DNA of 64,000 nucleotides from Microcebus murinus (taxonomy: Eukaryota > Chordata > Mammalia > Primates > Cheirogaleidae), in NCBI RefSeq assembly GCF_040939455.1, contig NC_134110.1, positions 100,221,001 to 100,285,000 on the forward strand, in the 5' to 3' direction. The translations under genes and the position numbers were made by a program. The notes beneath the pieces are model-generated. The model worked only from the letters and a program-made list of their open reading frames with translations. It made no database searches and was not told the origin of the DNA. This document shows positions 1-13,914 of the stretch, one piece after another (position 1 is the stretch's first letter; the number at the start of each line of letters is the position of its first letter).

Positions 1-644
1 CTCCTTCCTGCCAGCGGGGGAGCCACTGCTGGGTCGGACCCTCCCCCACCCGAGACTGCCTCAGCTGCAGCTAAGGAGATTTCAAAATGTTTCCTGCTCT
101 AGTCTCCTCTCCACACTGCTTTGTCCCACGCTACCACTTCCCACCAACTTCCGGCACTTCCAGTCCTATGTGGGTGTGGAGCTCGGAGTAGGAGGGGGCT
201 TCTCTCGGCGCCCCCCTCCCTCCCTGTTGTATATTTCTGATTCCCCCGGTTTTGCGGAAGAATATCCATTCACCTTTGATTTCAGCTGTACATTGTCTTA
301 TCCCTCCGTTTCCCAGTGAATGTCTGCAGGCTTGCTGGTCCTGTGGAAGTGCTGATAGCTGGCGTGTGGTTGTGCACTTTCTTCATTTTCCGCTCTGGGA
401 GCGAGGAGCCAGGAGGCCACCCCTACTCCGCAGTTTTTCTCTACCCCTCCCCAGTTTCTTTCTCCAGCCGTGCCACCGTAAGAAGTTTGAGTCTGTGTGG
501 CATCTGCATGCTATTTACAATGCCATTTTTATTTCATTATATTACTTAGATTTATACTGGGTTTATGGGCCCAGTTTGGTTTCTGTGGCTACTGTCCTAG
601 AGCAGCCGTGTTGGAAGCACCTGTACTCAGCAGCTGCCTTGGAC

Positions 645-726
645 GTCGTCATTTCCATGATGGGCGTCGTCATTTCCATGATGGGCGTCGTCATTTCCAT
701 GATGGGCGTCGTCATTTCCTCGATCC
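645..726 (+). repeat. 21-bp tandem repeat, nearly four copies
   Basis: GTCGTCATTTCCATGATGGGC occurs three times without change at 645, 666 and 687, followed by a fourth copy that degenerates at GTCGTCATTTCCTCGATCC. Perfect identity suggests recent expansion. Because 21 is a multiple of 3, the frame stays open across it, but no gene is indicated. Confidence 0.95.
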
Positions 727-929
727 CCAATGCCAACTCACAGGCAGTGTGAGTCTGCAGGACAGGAAGGACAGTACTAAGAATAAGGGACTCCCAACAT
801 TTTAATTCTAGCTTGCTTTTCCTACTAATCTTGCAGGAGCGTCATCATGATCTGCCACATAGGGTTAGAGGAGGGAGACCCCCAACGAAGGCTAAGGTGT
901 TCCGCCGTTGAGAGACCACAGTGATGCTC

Positions 930-1085
930 ATAGGTTGAGTGTGGGTCTAGCTTAATCCTGGCCCTGCCACTGGATCGTTGCATGACTCAACACGTCACTT
1001 AAACTCTGTATCTTGTTTCTTCACTTACAAACCGGAAACGACAGTGCCTGTATCGTGGGGTTGATGTGAACACGGCACGTGTGTG
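930..1085 (+). repeat. MIR-like SINE remnant
   Basis: Decayed match to the MIR core: GGCCCTGCCACTG, loss-of-precision text around CACTTAAACTCTGTATCTTG, then CTTCACTTACAAAC. Identified by pattern memory only. Confidence 0.45.
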
Positions 1086-1754
1086 CATGTGTGTGTAAGT
1101 ACAGCACAGGCATAGAGCAGGCATCGTTTAGTGTTACTTGCAGTTGTCCTTCATGTCTTGCAGACAGGGAGCCCGTCTGCGTGTGGAATTCGAGGAGGAA
1201 CACGGTTGAAGGCTCACACTGTTAAGGGACCCGTTTCTCCCCCTTCACCAGCTCCCCCGCCCCTTCTGAGGCTCCATGGCCACCTCCTGGCTGGGAGCAT
1301 GAGCGTGGTGGTAACTTACCTGCTGGGAACTCTTGTATGGTTTTCTCTCTCTTTTTTTCCATGGCTTCCATCTCTATGGCAACTAAATGTTTCAACCAAG
1401 GAGTTGATGACACATGAACAACCACCCATTGCTCCCTTGACCCCCATTTCTCTAAGAACCCTAAAGCCTTTCTTAGCTATCCTGGGGGAAGACAACAGAG
1501 GTTTTGCTTCTGCAAGGTGGGAGCCATTGTTACCAGCTCGTGTTTGGCAGGACCCACACTTTAGCTGTACGCCTGTTGTCCTTCACTTCAGTCTCTAAAC
1601 ATATTACATATTTTTATTCCATTGAAAGGAGTGAATTTTCCTGCCGTATTCTGGGGTTCCAGGGATGCTCCCCACCTTACCTCATCACTGCCCAAACAAA
1701 TAGCCTTAAAAGAATTGGTATTGTAGCTCTTGAGTCTTGGATGTAAGCACTTTT

Positions 1755-2580
1755 TTTCCTCTTTTATTGTTAGTTGACACTTCATAATTGTATATACTAT
1801 GGGATACAGAGTGATATTTTGATACATTTATACAATGTGTAATGATCAAATCAGGATAATGAACATATTCATCACCTTGCACATTTATTATTTCTTTGTG
1901 TCGTGAACATTCAAAGTGCTCTCTTAATAGCATTTTCTCTTTCTCTCTTTTTAATATTAATAGCTTTATTAAGAATTCACAGTACCATACAGTTCACCAA
2001 TTTAGAGCATGCAATTCAGTTTTAGTATATTCTCAGAACTGTGCAACCATCACCATGAACCATTTTAAAACATTTTTAACATCCCCAAAAGAACCCTGGC
2101 ACCCCTTAGCCATTACCGCACCCCCACCATTCTCTCTAGCCCTTTGAGACCCCCCAATCTACTCTTTATCTCTTAAAATGGGCCTATTCTGGACATTTCA
2201 TCTAAATGGAATTATACAGTGGTCCTTTGTGACTGGCTTCTTTCGCTTAGCATAGTGCTTTAAGGCTCATACGTGTTGTAGTGGATCAACACTTTGTTCC
2301 TTTTACTGCTGAGTAATACTCCATCGAATGAATATGCCAGATTTGGCCTATTCTTCGTTAGTTGGTAGACATTTGGGTTGTTTCTACGTTTTGGCTTTTA
2401 CAGATAATGCTGCTTTGAACATTCACATACAAGTTTTTGTGTGGACATATGTTTTCATTTCTCTTGGGTATGTGTCTAGAGGGGGAATTGTTGACTATGT
2501 TATTTTAAATTTACTTTTAATTTTTTATTGATATGTAATATTTGTACATATTTATGGGGCACATGTGATATTTTTAGCTT
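1755..2580 (-). mobile_element. Antisense L1 3' end fragments
   Basis: The + strand reads like the reverse complement of old mammalian L1 3' regions: GATATTTTGATACATTTATACAATGTG, CAACCATCACCATGAACC, CTGGACATTTCATCTAAATGG, and GTTTTTGTGTGGACATATG. 2505-2580 looks like the tail end of a second L1. Both have decayed. Confidence 0.8.
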
Positions 2581-2585
2581 CATTT

Positions 2586-2745
2586 TTATTTTTAGAGATG
2601 GGGTCTCACTCTGTCACCCAGGCTGGAGTACAGTGGCACAATCATAGCTCACTGCAGCCTCCAATGCCTAAGCTCAGGTGATCCTCCTGCCTCAGCCTCC
2701 CCAGTAGCTAGAACTACAGGTGGGCACCACTATGCTCATTCTTTT
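2586..2745 (-). mobile_element. Old Alu/FLAM-like monomer, antisense
   Basis: Reads GAGATGGGGTCTCACTCTGT, GCTGGAGTACAGTGGCAC, AGCTCACTGCAGCC and CCTCAGCCTCCCCAGTAG, an antisense Alu left arm. It ends about 31 bp before the LYN exon at 2777, so it occupies the branch-point region of that intron. Confidence 0.85.
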
Positions 2746-2747
2746 AG

Positions 2748-5136
<2,389 letters not shown>

Positions 5137-6374
5137 TGAGCCAGATGCTGAATTGCATCAAACGCATCATTTCTGTTGTCTTCCCCTGTCCACCTGGGGC
5201 TGGAACTGGCCTGCCAAATCTGTTTGCTTCGGCTCTTGCTCTCCCTTGTGACTTAGTAATTCTCTAAATGTTGGTGAGGAAGGGAGCAATGGGGACTTAC
5301 CTTGATCCTTCTGTGTACTCCTTCACGCCTCTCGTTGGTGGATTCTCCGGATAACATGTTAAGTGCGAGAAGCATGCTTCTGTCTCAGGACAGGTGCTCT
5401 TGGGGATGGGACACACTGGCTCCATAGAAAGCATCACATTTATTATAGTTTGAGGGTCACCAAGAAAGTTTCTAAAGATGCTCAAAGTCCCATCATCAGC
5501 GACTCAGTTCTTAAAATTAAGTAACGCCTTTGCAGGCTGACGAGAGGCATGCCCGAGTTACGGCAGTCCTTCCCCCCGGGCATCCTCCGCCCACCTGTCT
5601 CTTAAAAAGTCTTTTTTTCTTTCTTTTTTATATAATTTATTTCTTTTTCGTTTTCTCTTTGCATACCAGAAACCATGTGGATTTTTAAAAAGTTTTTATA
5701 GTAAATGTGAATTTCTTTTGTTCTAAGAATTAAAGACAAAAAAACAATTAAAAAAAAACAAACCAGCGTAACAATCTCTTTTAGGTTCTCATTGAAAATG
5801 CAGTTGCTTCTGGAAGGGCAGCGTGCCGGGGCATCCGTATCTAGCTGGGTCACTTTCTCTGTGCCAGCTCTGTTGGCTGAATGCGAATGTGATTTCTGAA
5901 CAGGGGGCGGACGGCTTTTACCAAGTCCCAGCCCGGCCGAGCAGAAGACGAACGCCTCTCTGCAGCCATGCAGGCGCGACACCTCCTCATCCGGGGATCC
6001 GAGGGAGAGGTTTTCCTTCCCAAACCTCGGTGCCTGGGATCATGGCCTTGCCCACTCTGTCCTGTTGGCACCTCTCTGGTGACTTTTAAATACGGCTAGC
6101 ACTGACCGAACCTGTAATTAATTCTTCCTGTACTGTGAGTCCCTGTGAACGTATTTGCAGACTTCAGTTAGCCGTGTTACACCGCCTCACGGTCTCCGCC
6201 CCGGTTGGCACATTTCGGGGCCAGTTGGCAGCGCACACCAGGCAGTCTGTTTTTATCCCGGTTGGCAGATTCATGGGTGTGAGTGCTCACTTCGGATGTT
6301 GTCTTTTCCTGTGCACTCTGTTGTCTAAGTCACAACATCGTCCTCCTCATTTCTCTGTCTGCTCTTTTTTTAAA

Positions 6375-6968
6375 TTAATATGAAATTCACATGACAGAAA
6401 ATTAATCATTTTAAAGGGAAAAATTCAGTAGCATTTAATACATTCACAATGTTGTGCAACCACTACCTCTGTCTAGTTCCAAAATGTTTTAATCACCCTA
6501 AAAGGAAACAATGCACCCATTAAACAGTAACTCCCCCTGCCCCAACCCTCAGCCCCTGGCAACCTCCATTCTACTTTTTGCCTCTATGAATTTGGCTAAT
6601 CTAGGTACCTCATGTAAGTGGAATCATACAATATTTGTCCTTCTGTATCTGGCTTACTTCACGTAGCATGATGTTTCCAAGGTTTATTCATGTTGAAGAA
6701 TATATCAGAATTTCATTCTTTTAGTTGGCTGTGTAATATTCCATCATTTGAATATAACACAGTTTGTTTATCTACTAATTTATTGATGGATGTTTTGGTT
6801 GTTTCTACCTCTTGGCTGTTATGAATAATGCTGTTATGAGTATTTATGTACAAATTATTGTGTGGACACGTATTTTCATTTATCTTGGGTATATACCTAG
6901 GAGTGTAATTGCTAGGGCATATATAGTAAGTCTATGTTGAACTTTTTTGAGGAACTGCAAACCTGTTA
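6375..6968 (-). mobile_element. Antisense old L1 fragment (target of later L1)
   Basis: Contains TGTTGTGCAACCACTACC, TGGAATCATACAATATTTG, ATGATGTTTCCAAGG and GTGTGGACACGTATTTTC, the antisense 3' half of an L1M-type element. It is interrupted at CATGCTTG by a younger L1. Confidence 0.8.
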
Positions 6969-7189
6969 CATGCTTGTTTTTTATTTTTTATTTATTTATT
7001 TTATTTTTATTTCAGCATATTATGGGGGTACAAATCTTAAGGTTAGGTAATTGCTAGGGCATATATAGTAAGTCTATGTTGAACTTTTTTGAGGAACTGC
7101 AAACCTGTTACATGCTTGTTTTTTATTTTTTATTTATTTATTTTATTTTTATTTCAGCATATTATGGGGGTACAAATCTTAAGGTTAGG
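6906..7189. repeat. 142-bp tandem duplication, two copies
   Basis: Copy one is 6906-7047 and copy two 7048-7189; reading them side by side I find no difference. Each copy contains the end of the older L1, the CATGCTTG target site, the T-rich (antisense poly-A) tail of the younger L1 and its first 3' UTR bases, ending in AAATCTTAAGGTTAGG. The duplication therefore happened after the younger insertion. Confidence 0.95.
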
Positions 7190-8134
7190 TATATTGCCCT
7201 TGCCCCCCTTCTCCCTCCCACCCGCCCGACACCCGATAAATGTTATTCCTATATGTCCGCTTAAGTGTTGATCCGTTAATACCAATTTGCTGGTGAGTAC
7301 ATGTGGTGCTTGTTTTTCCATTCTTGAGATACTTCACTTAGTAGAATGGGTTCCAGCTCTACCCAGGAAAATAGAAGAGGTGCTATATCACCATTGTTTC
7401 TTAAAGCTGAATAGTACTCCATGGTATACATATACCACATTTTATTAATCCACTCATGTATTGATGGGCACCTGGGTTGTTTCCACACCTTTGCGACTGT
7501 GAACTGTGCTGCTATAAACATTCGAGTGCAGGTGTTCTTTTTGTAGAGTGTCATTTGATCTTTTGGGTAGATGCCCAGTAGTGGAATTGGTGGATCAAAT
7601 GGTAGATCTACTTGTATCGCTTTAAGGTATCTCCATGTTGCTTTCCACAGAGGTTGAACTAGTTTGCAGTCCCACCAGCAGTGTAGGAGTGTTCCTCTCT
7701 CTCTACGTCCATGCCAACATTTATTATTTGGGGACTTTTTGATAAAGGCCATTCTTCCTGGAGATAAGTGATATCTCATTGTGTATTTGATTTTCATTTC
7801 CCTGATTATTAGGCCGTCTCTGGGCTGGTGTCCGCAGGTCTCTCTTCCCACTGGGGAGCCCACCAGCAGTCCAAGATGCAAGGGAGGGGGAAGTTAACTG
7901 TTTCACCTATCTTTGCCACTGGTCTCCAAGCTTCTTGGGAGGTCTCTTCTTCCAGTTCTCCTCCACAGCCTCCTCCTGTGGACTCTCCCGTGGTCTCAGG
8001 TACCCCTCCTTCTGACTCTCCTCTGATGTATGCTCTTCTGCTTGCTTCTTTCTTCTAATTTCTCCTAGAATCCGTCTTTTCTGCAGAGACACTGTCTGGC
8101 CATGTTTCTCGTCTGCCATCTTGCTCTGCCCCTC
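7119..8134 (-). mobile_element. Internally deleted lemur-type L1 flanked by target duplication
   Basis: The element is on the minus strand. Its poly-A tail reads as T-rich sequence at 7119-7155. ORF2 C-terminal sequence follows, open at 7276 to about 7812, with [38 protein letters not shown] and [16 protein letters not shown], all hallmark L1 motifs. From about 7813 to 8134 the sequence changes to a charged segment beginning with a GCAAGATGGCAGACGAG-like start, which I take as the L1 5' end. CATGCTTG flanks both ends (7111-7118 and 8135-8142), so the whole unit inserted as one piece about 1 kb long. It lacks ORF1 and most of ORF2 and cannot move on its own. Confidence 0.8.
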
Positions 8135-8149
8135 CATGCTTGCTTTTTA

Positions 8150-9000
8150 AAAATGACTTGTCTTCTTTTTTTCCTCTCAAGATATTTATATTCTCAATTT
8201 TTTTTTTCAAATCCACACAATAGTTGCAAGAATGGCATAATGAACATTGTATACCCTTTAATGAGATGCAGCAGTTGTTAATATTTTGCTTTGCGTATAT
8301 ATACACACACATACATGTTGTTGTTAAACCACTTGAGAGTAAGTTGCAGATGTGATGACTGTTCACCCTCAATACTCAAGCATGTGCCTTCTCCAAGCAG
8401 GGCTGTTATCTTACTAAGTACAATGGTGACATGCAGGAAATTTAACATTGATACATAATGTTATCTAATACAGAGTCAATATTTGCATTTCCTCAGTTGT
8501 TCCAATAATGTCCTTATGGCTATTTTCCCCCAACCTGGCATCACAAATTTGACCTTAGTTGACCTGACTTTAGTCTCCTTTAATCTGGAACAGTCCCTTG
8601 GCTTCATCTTTCATGCCACTGACATTTTGTAGAACACAGGTCAGTTGTTTTGTAGAGTGTGCCGCAGTTTGGTTTTTCTGATGTTCGTCAGGACTTGACC
8701 AGGCTGTGCCCTGTTTACTAACTGTGTCTGGCTGCCTGGGCTGTGCTGTCTTGCAGCCCACCTGTCGGGAGGCATCGTGGTGACTGGTCCCGTTCTCTGA
8801 TGTTCTGTTTTGTTTTGTTTAAGGTGGCCCACTGGTTTCTCTATGATGACTTTTTATTCCCTTTTTTTTTTTTTTTTTTTTTAATTTTTTTTTTCCTTTT
8901 TATCTTTCAAATCTTCCAACATTTTTATTCCCTTTTGTAATGAATAAATCGTCTGTGGGAACATCTTTGCGACTGTGTAAAAAGAACTTTCCCCAGGTGG
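8150..9000 (-). mobile_element. Antisense old L1 3' UTR-like sequence
   Basis: Contains GGGCTGTTATCTTACTAAG, AATTTAACATTGATACATAATGTTATCTAAT and TTTAGTCTCCTTTAATCTGG, which recall the antisense 3' UTR of L1ME-type elements. It is the continuation of the locus into which the younger L1 inserted. A run of T at 8862-8895 lies within it. Confidence 0.6.
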
Positions 9001-9394
9001 TGTCGTCATGATCTGCTCATTTCGGGTCCTCTTCCCCCCGAAGCTGCAGTCCTCCCTGTGCTCCTCCCACGCTCCCTGCACAGGTCTGCTCTGATCCCCC
9101 GCCTCACGCCAGGGACAGGGACTTCTGCCTTCTCTCCCGGGCTTCCCCTTTCAAGGCTCCTCTCCGCAGAGAGTACTGGCAGGAAAAAGATTACCACTGT
9201 CACATGCAGTTCTGCCCTTAATCCAACTGTGCGCTCTTTCCTCTTACTGTGACTCAAGTGGGGAGGAGGAGGAAGAGGAAGAAGACGACTGGAGGGGGAA
9301 AGAAAAGAGTGTGCGGGCTGTATGATCTGCAGGCTCTGCTCGGGGTGCCTGTTCACGGATATTCTCAGGTACTCATTGCAGGAGCACTGTCGGG

Positions 9395-9500
9395 CAGGCA
9401 TTACTGTCTTCATTTGATAAATGGCAACGCTGAGGATCAGATAAACGACTCGCCCAAGGTTGCTCAAGACAGTGAGAGAGCCAGGTCGCCCTGCCATCTA
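9395..9500 (-). repeat. MIR-like SINE remnant
   Basis: TTACTGTCTTCATTTGATAAATGGCAACGCTGAGGATCAG and GACTCGCCCAAGGTTGC match the antisense MIR core pattern. Pattern memory only. Confidence 0.5.
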
Positions 9501-10595
9501 ACAGCCCTGGACGCTGTTGCTTGCTAATCTATTTACAAGTTAATTTGACTTCCTTCGCCTCAGTTTCCACGCCAGTGAAATGAGCAAACAGCTATCTCGT
9601 CAGTTGTTGAAAGGAAGAATGAGATCATGTACCCGAAGTGTTTCCCACACACTCTGGCTCCATGTGGTCTGTGTTTTATTATTATTTCCACTTTTCTGGG
9701 TTTGACTCTAATCACTGAAAGCTATATTTTGATGAATTTTCCCAATTTTAATCATGAAACAAAGCCATAAATAATCTTTCCTGTGGACATTTGCTGGCGC
9801 AGGAGTTGCTGTCTGTCATGAAGAGGAACATAGAGAGGGCCTAAACCAGGCTGTAGTTGTTCACCCTGAAACAGTGGCGCTGTGTGTAAAGTGATAGTTT
9901 GGAATTTTGTTTCACCCTCCCTGCATTCAGCTGGGAAGCCAGGAGAAAGGTGTAGAACTGCGTGCCGTTTATACCTGAGGGATGCGTAGCAGCGAACCAA
10001 GTATGTTCAAATCTCACCGCTTGGGCGAACTGTGCCCATGTGATCACATCTTAGCAATGCTGTTTGGGAGACTCGGTTGCTGCAGGCTGGGTGCATGGCA
10101 TCGGCAGCTCTGCCGTCAGCTGTGCCTTCGGTGCACCTTCCAGGGAGTGGCTGGCCAGGGTGGGGGCAGGAACGAGGAGCAAGGCAGCAGTGGGGCACAC
10201 CTGAGTGGACCTGCCTGCGGCTCCCGGTCTGTCCCGAGGCACGAGCCTGGGCTAAAATTGTGTACCTGGAACTCAAGCACATTGGTCCTTTCTGGGATTG
10301 AGAAACCCTTTCTGCCTCTAATCCAGACATGCTAAACCCCCCTGCCCAGTCTCTCAGTGCCCTGCAATGGGCTTCCACTGGGCCACGCGCTAAATGTTCA
10401 CACTTTGATTTTAAGGAACTCTCATTTGGCGTGTGCCCGGGTGGCCCCTGGGAGAAGCTGAGGTTTAGAAGAGAGGAGAATGGGATCTTGAGAAATATGT
10501 ACTTGTTCTATCCAGAATGGTACTTTTTATTTAAACTGTTTGCAAGAGGGGAAAAACCTTGTGAAAATGTTATCACTTGGATAGATATGCTATTA

Positions 10596-11893
10596 TGTTG
10601 GTGCAAAAGTAGTTGCGGTTTTGGACCATGAATTTTAAATCATTATAACTAGGTTCAAAGACATCTTTATTAATCAAAATAGGAACCATTACAATCAACA
10701 CATTTTTGCCAACAAGAAATTATTTATTTCTGTAGTATAAAAACCCATGCTTCGGGATTTGACGAGCTCTTGGAAAGTATTTTCTGCATCTTGCTGCTTG
10801 TGGAAGTGTTTTCCCTGCAAAAAGTTGTCTAGGTGCTTGAAAAGTGGCAGTCGGTTGGCGAGAGGTCAGGTGAATGTGGCGGATGAGGCAAAACTTTGTA
10901 GCCCACCCAATTCCTTCAACTTTTGAAGCGTTGGTTGTACAATGTGTGATCGAGTGTTGTCGGAGAGAAAAATTGGGCCTTTTCTGTTGACTAATGCCAG
11001 CTACAGGTGTTTTCGGTGCATCTTATCAATTTGGTAGCATACTTCTCAGCTGGAATGGTTTTGCCAAGATTCAGAAAGCCGTAGTGGATTAGACTGGCAG
11101 CAGACCCCAAACAGTGACCATGACCTTTTTTTGGTGCAAGTTTGGCTTTGGGCAGCTTAGGAGCTTCTTCTCAGTCCAACCACTAGCTGGTCGTCACCGG
11201 TTTTATAAAATCCACTTTTCATTGCATGTCACAATCTGATCAAGAGATGGTTTGTTGTTGTTGTGCACAATAAAAGAAGATGAAACTTCAAAACAATGAT
11301 TTTTTTTATTTTTGGTCAGCTTGTGAGGCACTCACTTATTAAGCTTTTTCACCTTTCCAATTCGCTTCAAATGCTGAAGGTAGAATGGTTAACGTTAGTT
11401 CTCCGGCAGCTTCTCGTATCGTCATGAGAGGATCAGCTTCGATGATTGCTCTCACTTGGTTGTTCTCAACTTCCAGTGGGCAGACACTGCGCTCCTCATC
11501 TTCAAGGCTCTCGTCTCCTTTGCAAAACTTCCTGAACCACCACTGCATTGTACGTTCGTTAGCAGTTCCTGGGCCAGATGCCTTGTTGATATTGCTCCAT
11601 TGCTTTATGACCCATTTTGAACTTGAATAAGAAAATCACTCAATTCATCTATAGGGACGTAAGAAAAAAGAAAGAAAGAAAATCACTTGAATTTGCTTTT
11701 TGTCTAACATCATTTCCATAGTCTAAAATAAATATAAAATAAATAGCAAGTAATAAGGCCTTAGCAAAAAACATAAAGCAAGAAATACATATTACAATGA
11801 TGTATATCATAACCACATTTATTTGAGAATGTATTCTAATATCAAATAGCAAATTTCACCAATTCTAAAACCACAATTGCTTTTGCACCAATC
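10596..11893 (-). mobile_element. Full-length, inactivated Hsmar1-like mariner transposon
   Basis: Both terminal inverted repeats are present: TGTTGGTGCAAAAGTAGTTG at the left, and the right end, read in reverse complement, begins GATTGGTGCAAAAGCAATTG. A TA flanks each side (10594-10595 and 11894-11895), the mariner target duplication. The length is 1298 bp, close to the roughly 1.29 kb of Hsmar1. The transposase is on the minus strand: the piece at 11339-11548 includes QWWFRKFCKGDESLEDEERS and AIIEADPLMTIREAAGEL, the DNA-binding half. The catalytic half can be followed from 11330 to 10650 but is broken by stops and frameshifts, so it makes no working enzyme. Confidence 0.92.
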
Positions 11894-11904
11894 TAATGTC
11901 TTTT

Positions 11905-12975
11905 TTTAAATTGTGGTAAAGTACACATAGCCTAAAACTTACATCTTAACTATCCCTGAGTGCGCAGGTCGGTAGTGTCAAGCACATGCACACTGTGGTG
12001 CAACTGATCTGCAGAATCTCTTTCCATTTATAGAACTGAGATACTCAACTCTCCACCAGAGTCTGACAATCACCATTCTACTTTCTATCTTTATGAATCT
12101 GACTACTTTAGTCAGCTCAAATAATTAGAATCATACAGTATTTGCCTTCTTGTGACTGGCTTATTTCTCTTAGCATAATTCTTCCAAGGTTCGTCCGTGT
12201 TGTAGCGTGTGTCAGAATGTCCTTCTTTTTCAAGGCAGAATAATGTTCCCCTATATGCATTTATCCCATTTTGCTTATCTGTTCATCTGCTGATGGACAC
12301 TTGGGTTGCTTCTGCCTTTTGACGGTTTCGAATGCTACTGTGAGCAGGGGTGCACAGATATCTCTCAGAGACCCTGTTCTCCATTGTTTGGGTATATACT
12401 CAGAGTGAAATTGCTGGATCCTGTGATACTTCTTAATTTTTTTGAGGAACTGCCATACTGTTTTCCATAGCAGCTGCACCATTTCACATTCCCATTGACA
12501 GTGGACAAGGTTTCAAATTTCTCCACATCCTTATCAACACTATTTACTTGCTATTTTCTGTTTTGGTGGTTTGGTTGGTTGGTTTTTTGTTTTGTTTTGT
12601 TTTGAGACAGAGTCTTGTTCTGTTGCCCCAGGTAGAGTGCAATGGCATCAAAACAGCTCACAGTAACCTCAAACTCCTTGGCTCAAGTGATCCTCCCACG
12701 TAGCTGGGACTACAGGCATGTGCCACCACACCCGGCTAATTTTTGTAGCGACAAGATCTTGCTCTTGCTCAGGCTGGTCTTAAACCTCTGTCCTCAAGTG
12801 ATGCACCTCGGCTCCCAAAGTTGTAGGATTACAGGTGTGAGCCACCGTGCCCAACCTGGTTGGTTTTTTAAATAGTAGCAATGTTAGTGGACATAAGGTG
12901 TTAACTCATTGTGGTAGTGATTTGCAATTCCCTAATGATTAGTGATGTTGAGCATCTTTTCATGAGCATACTGGT
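11905..12975 (-). mobile_element. Antisense old L1 fragment, split by an Alu
   Basis: Antisense L1M-type text (AATTGTGGTAAAGTACACATAG, CATACAGTATTTGCC, TTTGAGGAACTGCCATACTG, AGTGATGTTGAGCATCTTTTC) before and after the Alu at 12598-12856. Confidence 0.8.
12598..12856 (-). mobile_element. Alu, antisense, older type
   Basis: Starts GAGACAGAGTCTTGTTCTG and ends TGTGAGCCACCGTGCCCAACC. The linker does not have the AATTGGCCAA insert, so it is an older subtype. Confidence 0.9.
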
Positions 12976-13386
12976 CATTTTATATCTTCTTTGGAGAAAT
13001 GTATGTTCAAGCCTTTTTCCCATTTGTTATATCATGTTTTTTAAATTTGATTTATTAATACTGTTTTAAAGAGAGAGGTAGTAGAGCCTCATCAGAAATA
13101 GGGGTTATAATAGAACCTAACATGTGGAAATTGTGTAAAGATTGAATGAAATGATGCAGGTAAGTACTTAGTCCAATTGACAGCATTCAAAGCACTGCTA
13201 TTATTAAATATTTAATATTATTATAAAGAAAACATGGTGACATTAGTGCAAAGGCCATAAAGAGGGGAAAGGTATTACCCAGGCTTTTCACAATATACAA
13301 AAGTCATTTGTTTCTTTGGTTTTTTAATTAATTTTTTAAATTTTGATATAATTGTAGATTCGCATGCAGTTGTAAGAAATAATACA

Positions 13387-13890
13387 CTAAGGAAAACATA
13401 TGTCCACACAAAAACTTGTACATGAATGTTCATAGCAGCATTGTTCATAATATCCAAAAAATGTCCATCAGATGGTGAATGGATAGTAAAATGTAGTCTA
13501 TCCATACAATGGAATATTCAGCAATGAAAAAAAAAATGAAGAGCTGACACCTACTACAACACAGATGACTCTTGAAAACACTATGCTAAGTGAAAGAAGT
13601 CGGCCACAAACAAACATATTATAAAATTTCATTTATGTGACATGTCCAGAATAGGCAAATCTATAGAGGTAGAAAGTAGATGGCTGGGTGTCTGGGGCCG
13701 GGGGCTGGGAGGATAGTGAGAGTAACTGATCATGAGGACAAGATTTCCTTCTGGGGTGATGACAACATTCTATAGTTGACTGTGGTGATAGTTACACAAT
13801 TTTGAATATATAAAAAACTGATGAACTATAGACTTAAAATGAATAAATGGCATGGGATGTGAATTACATTTTAATGAGGCTGGTATATAT
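13387..13890 (+). mobile_element. 5'-truncated L1 fragment, sense
   Basis: Sense L1 3' region: CATAGCAGCATTGTTCATAAT, CAATGGAATATTCAGCAATG, ATGCTAAGTGAAAGAAG and CACATGTCC-like text, ending before an (AT)n run. It is sense, opposite to most other L1 in this intron. Confidence 0.8.
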
Positions 13891-13912
13891 ATATATATAT
13901 ATATACACACAC
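13884..13912. repeat. (AT)n/(AC)n microsatellite
   Basis: Uninterrupted TA dinucleotides to about 13905, then ACACACAC, at the 3' end of the L1 and touching the next transposon. Confidence 0.95.
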
Positions 13913-13914
13913 TG

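Noticed and set aside
7276..7881. 201-codon open frame on the minus strand as a possible host gene
   Set aside because: Its sequence is the C-terminal part of L1 ORF2 ([23 protein letters not shown]). It belongs to a truncated transposon.
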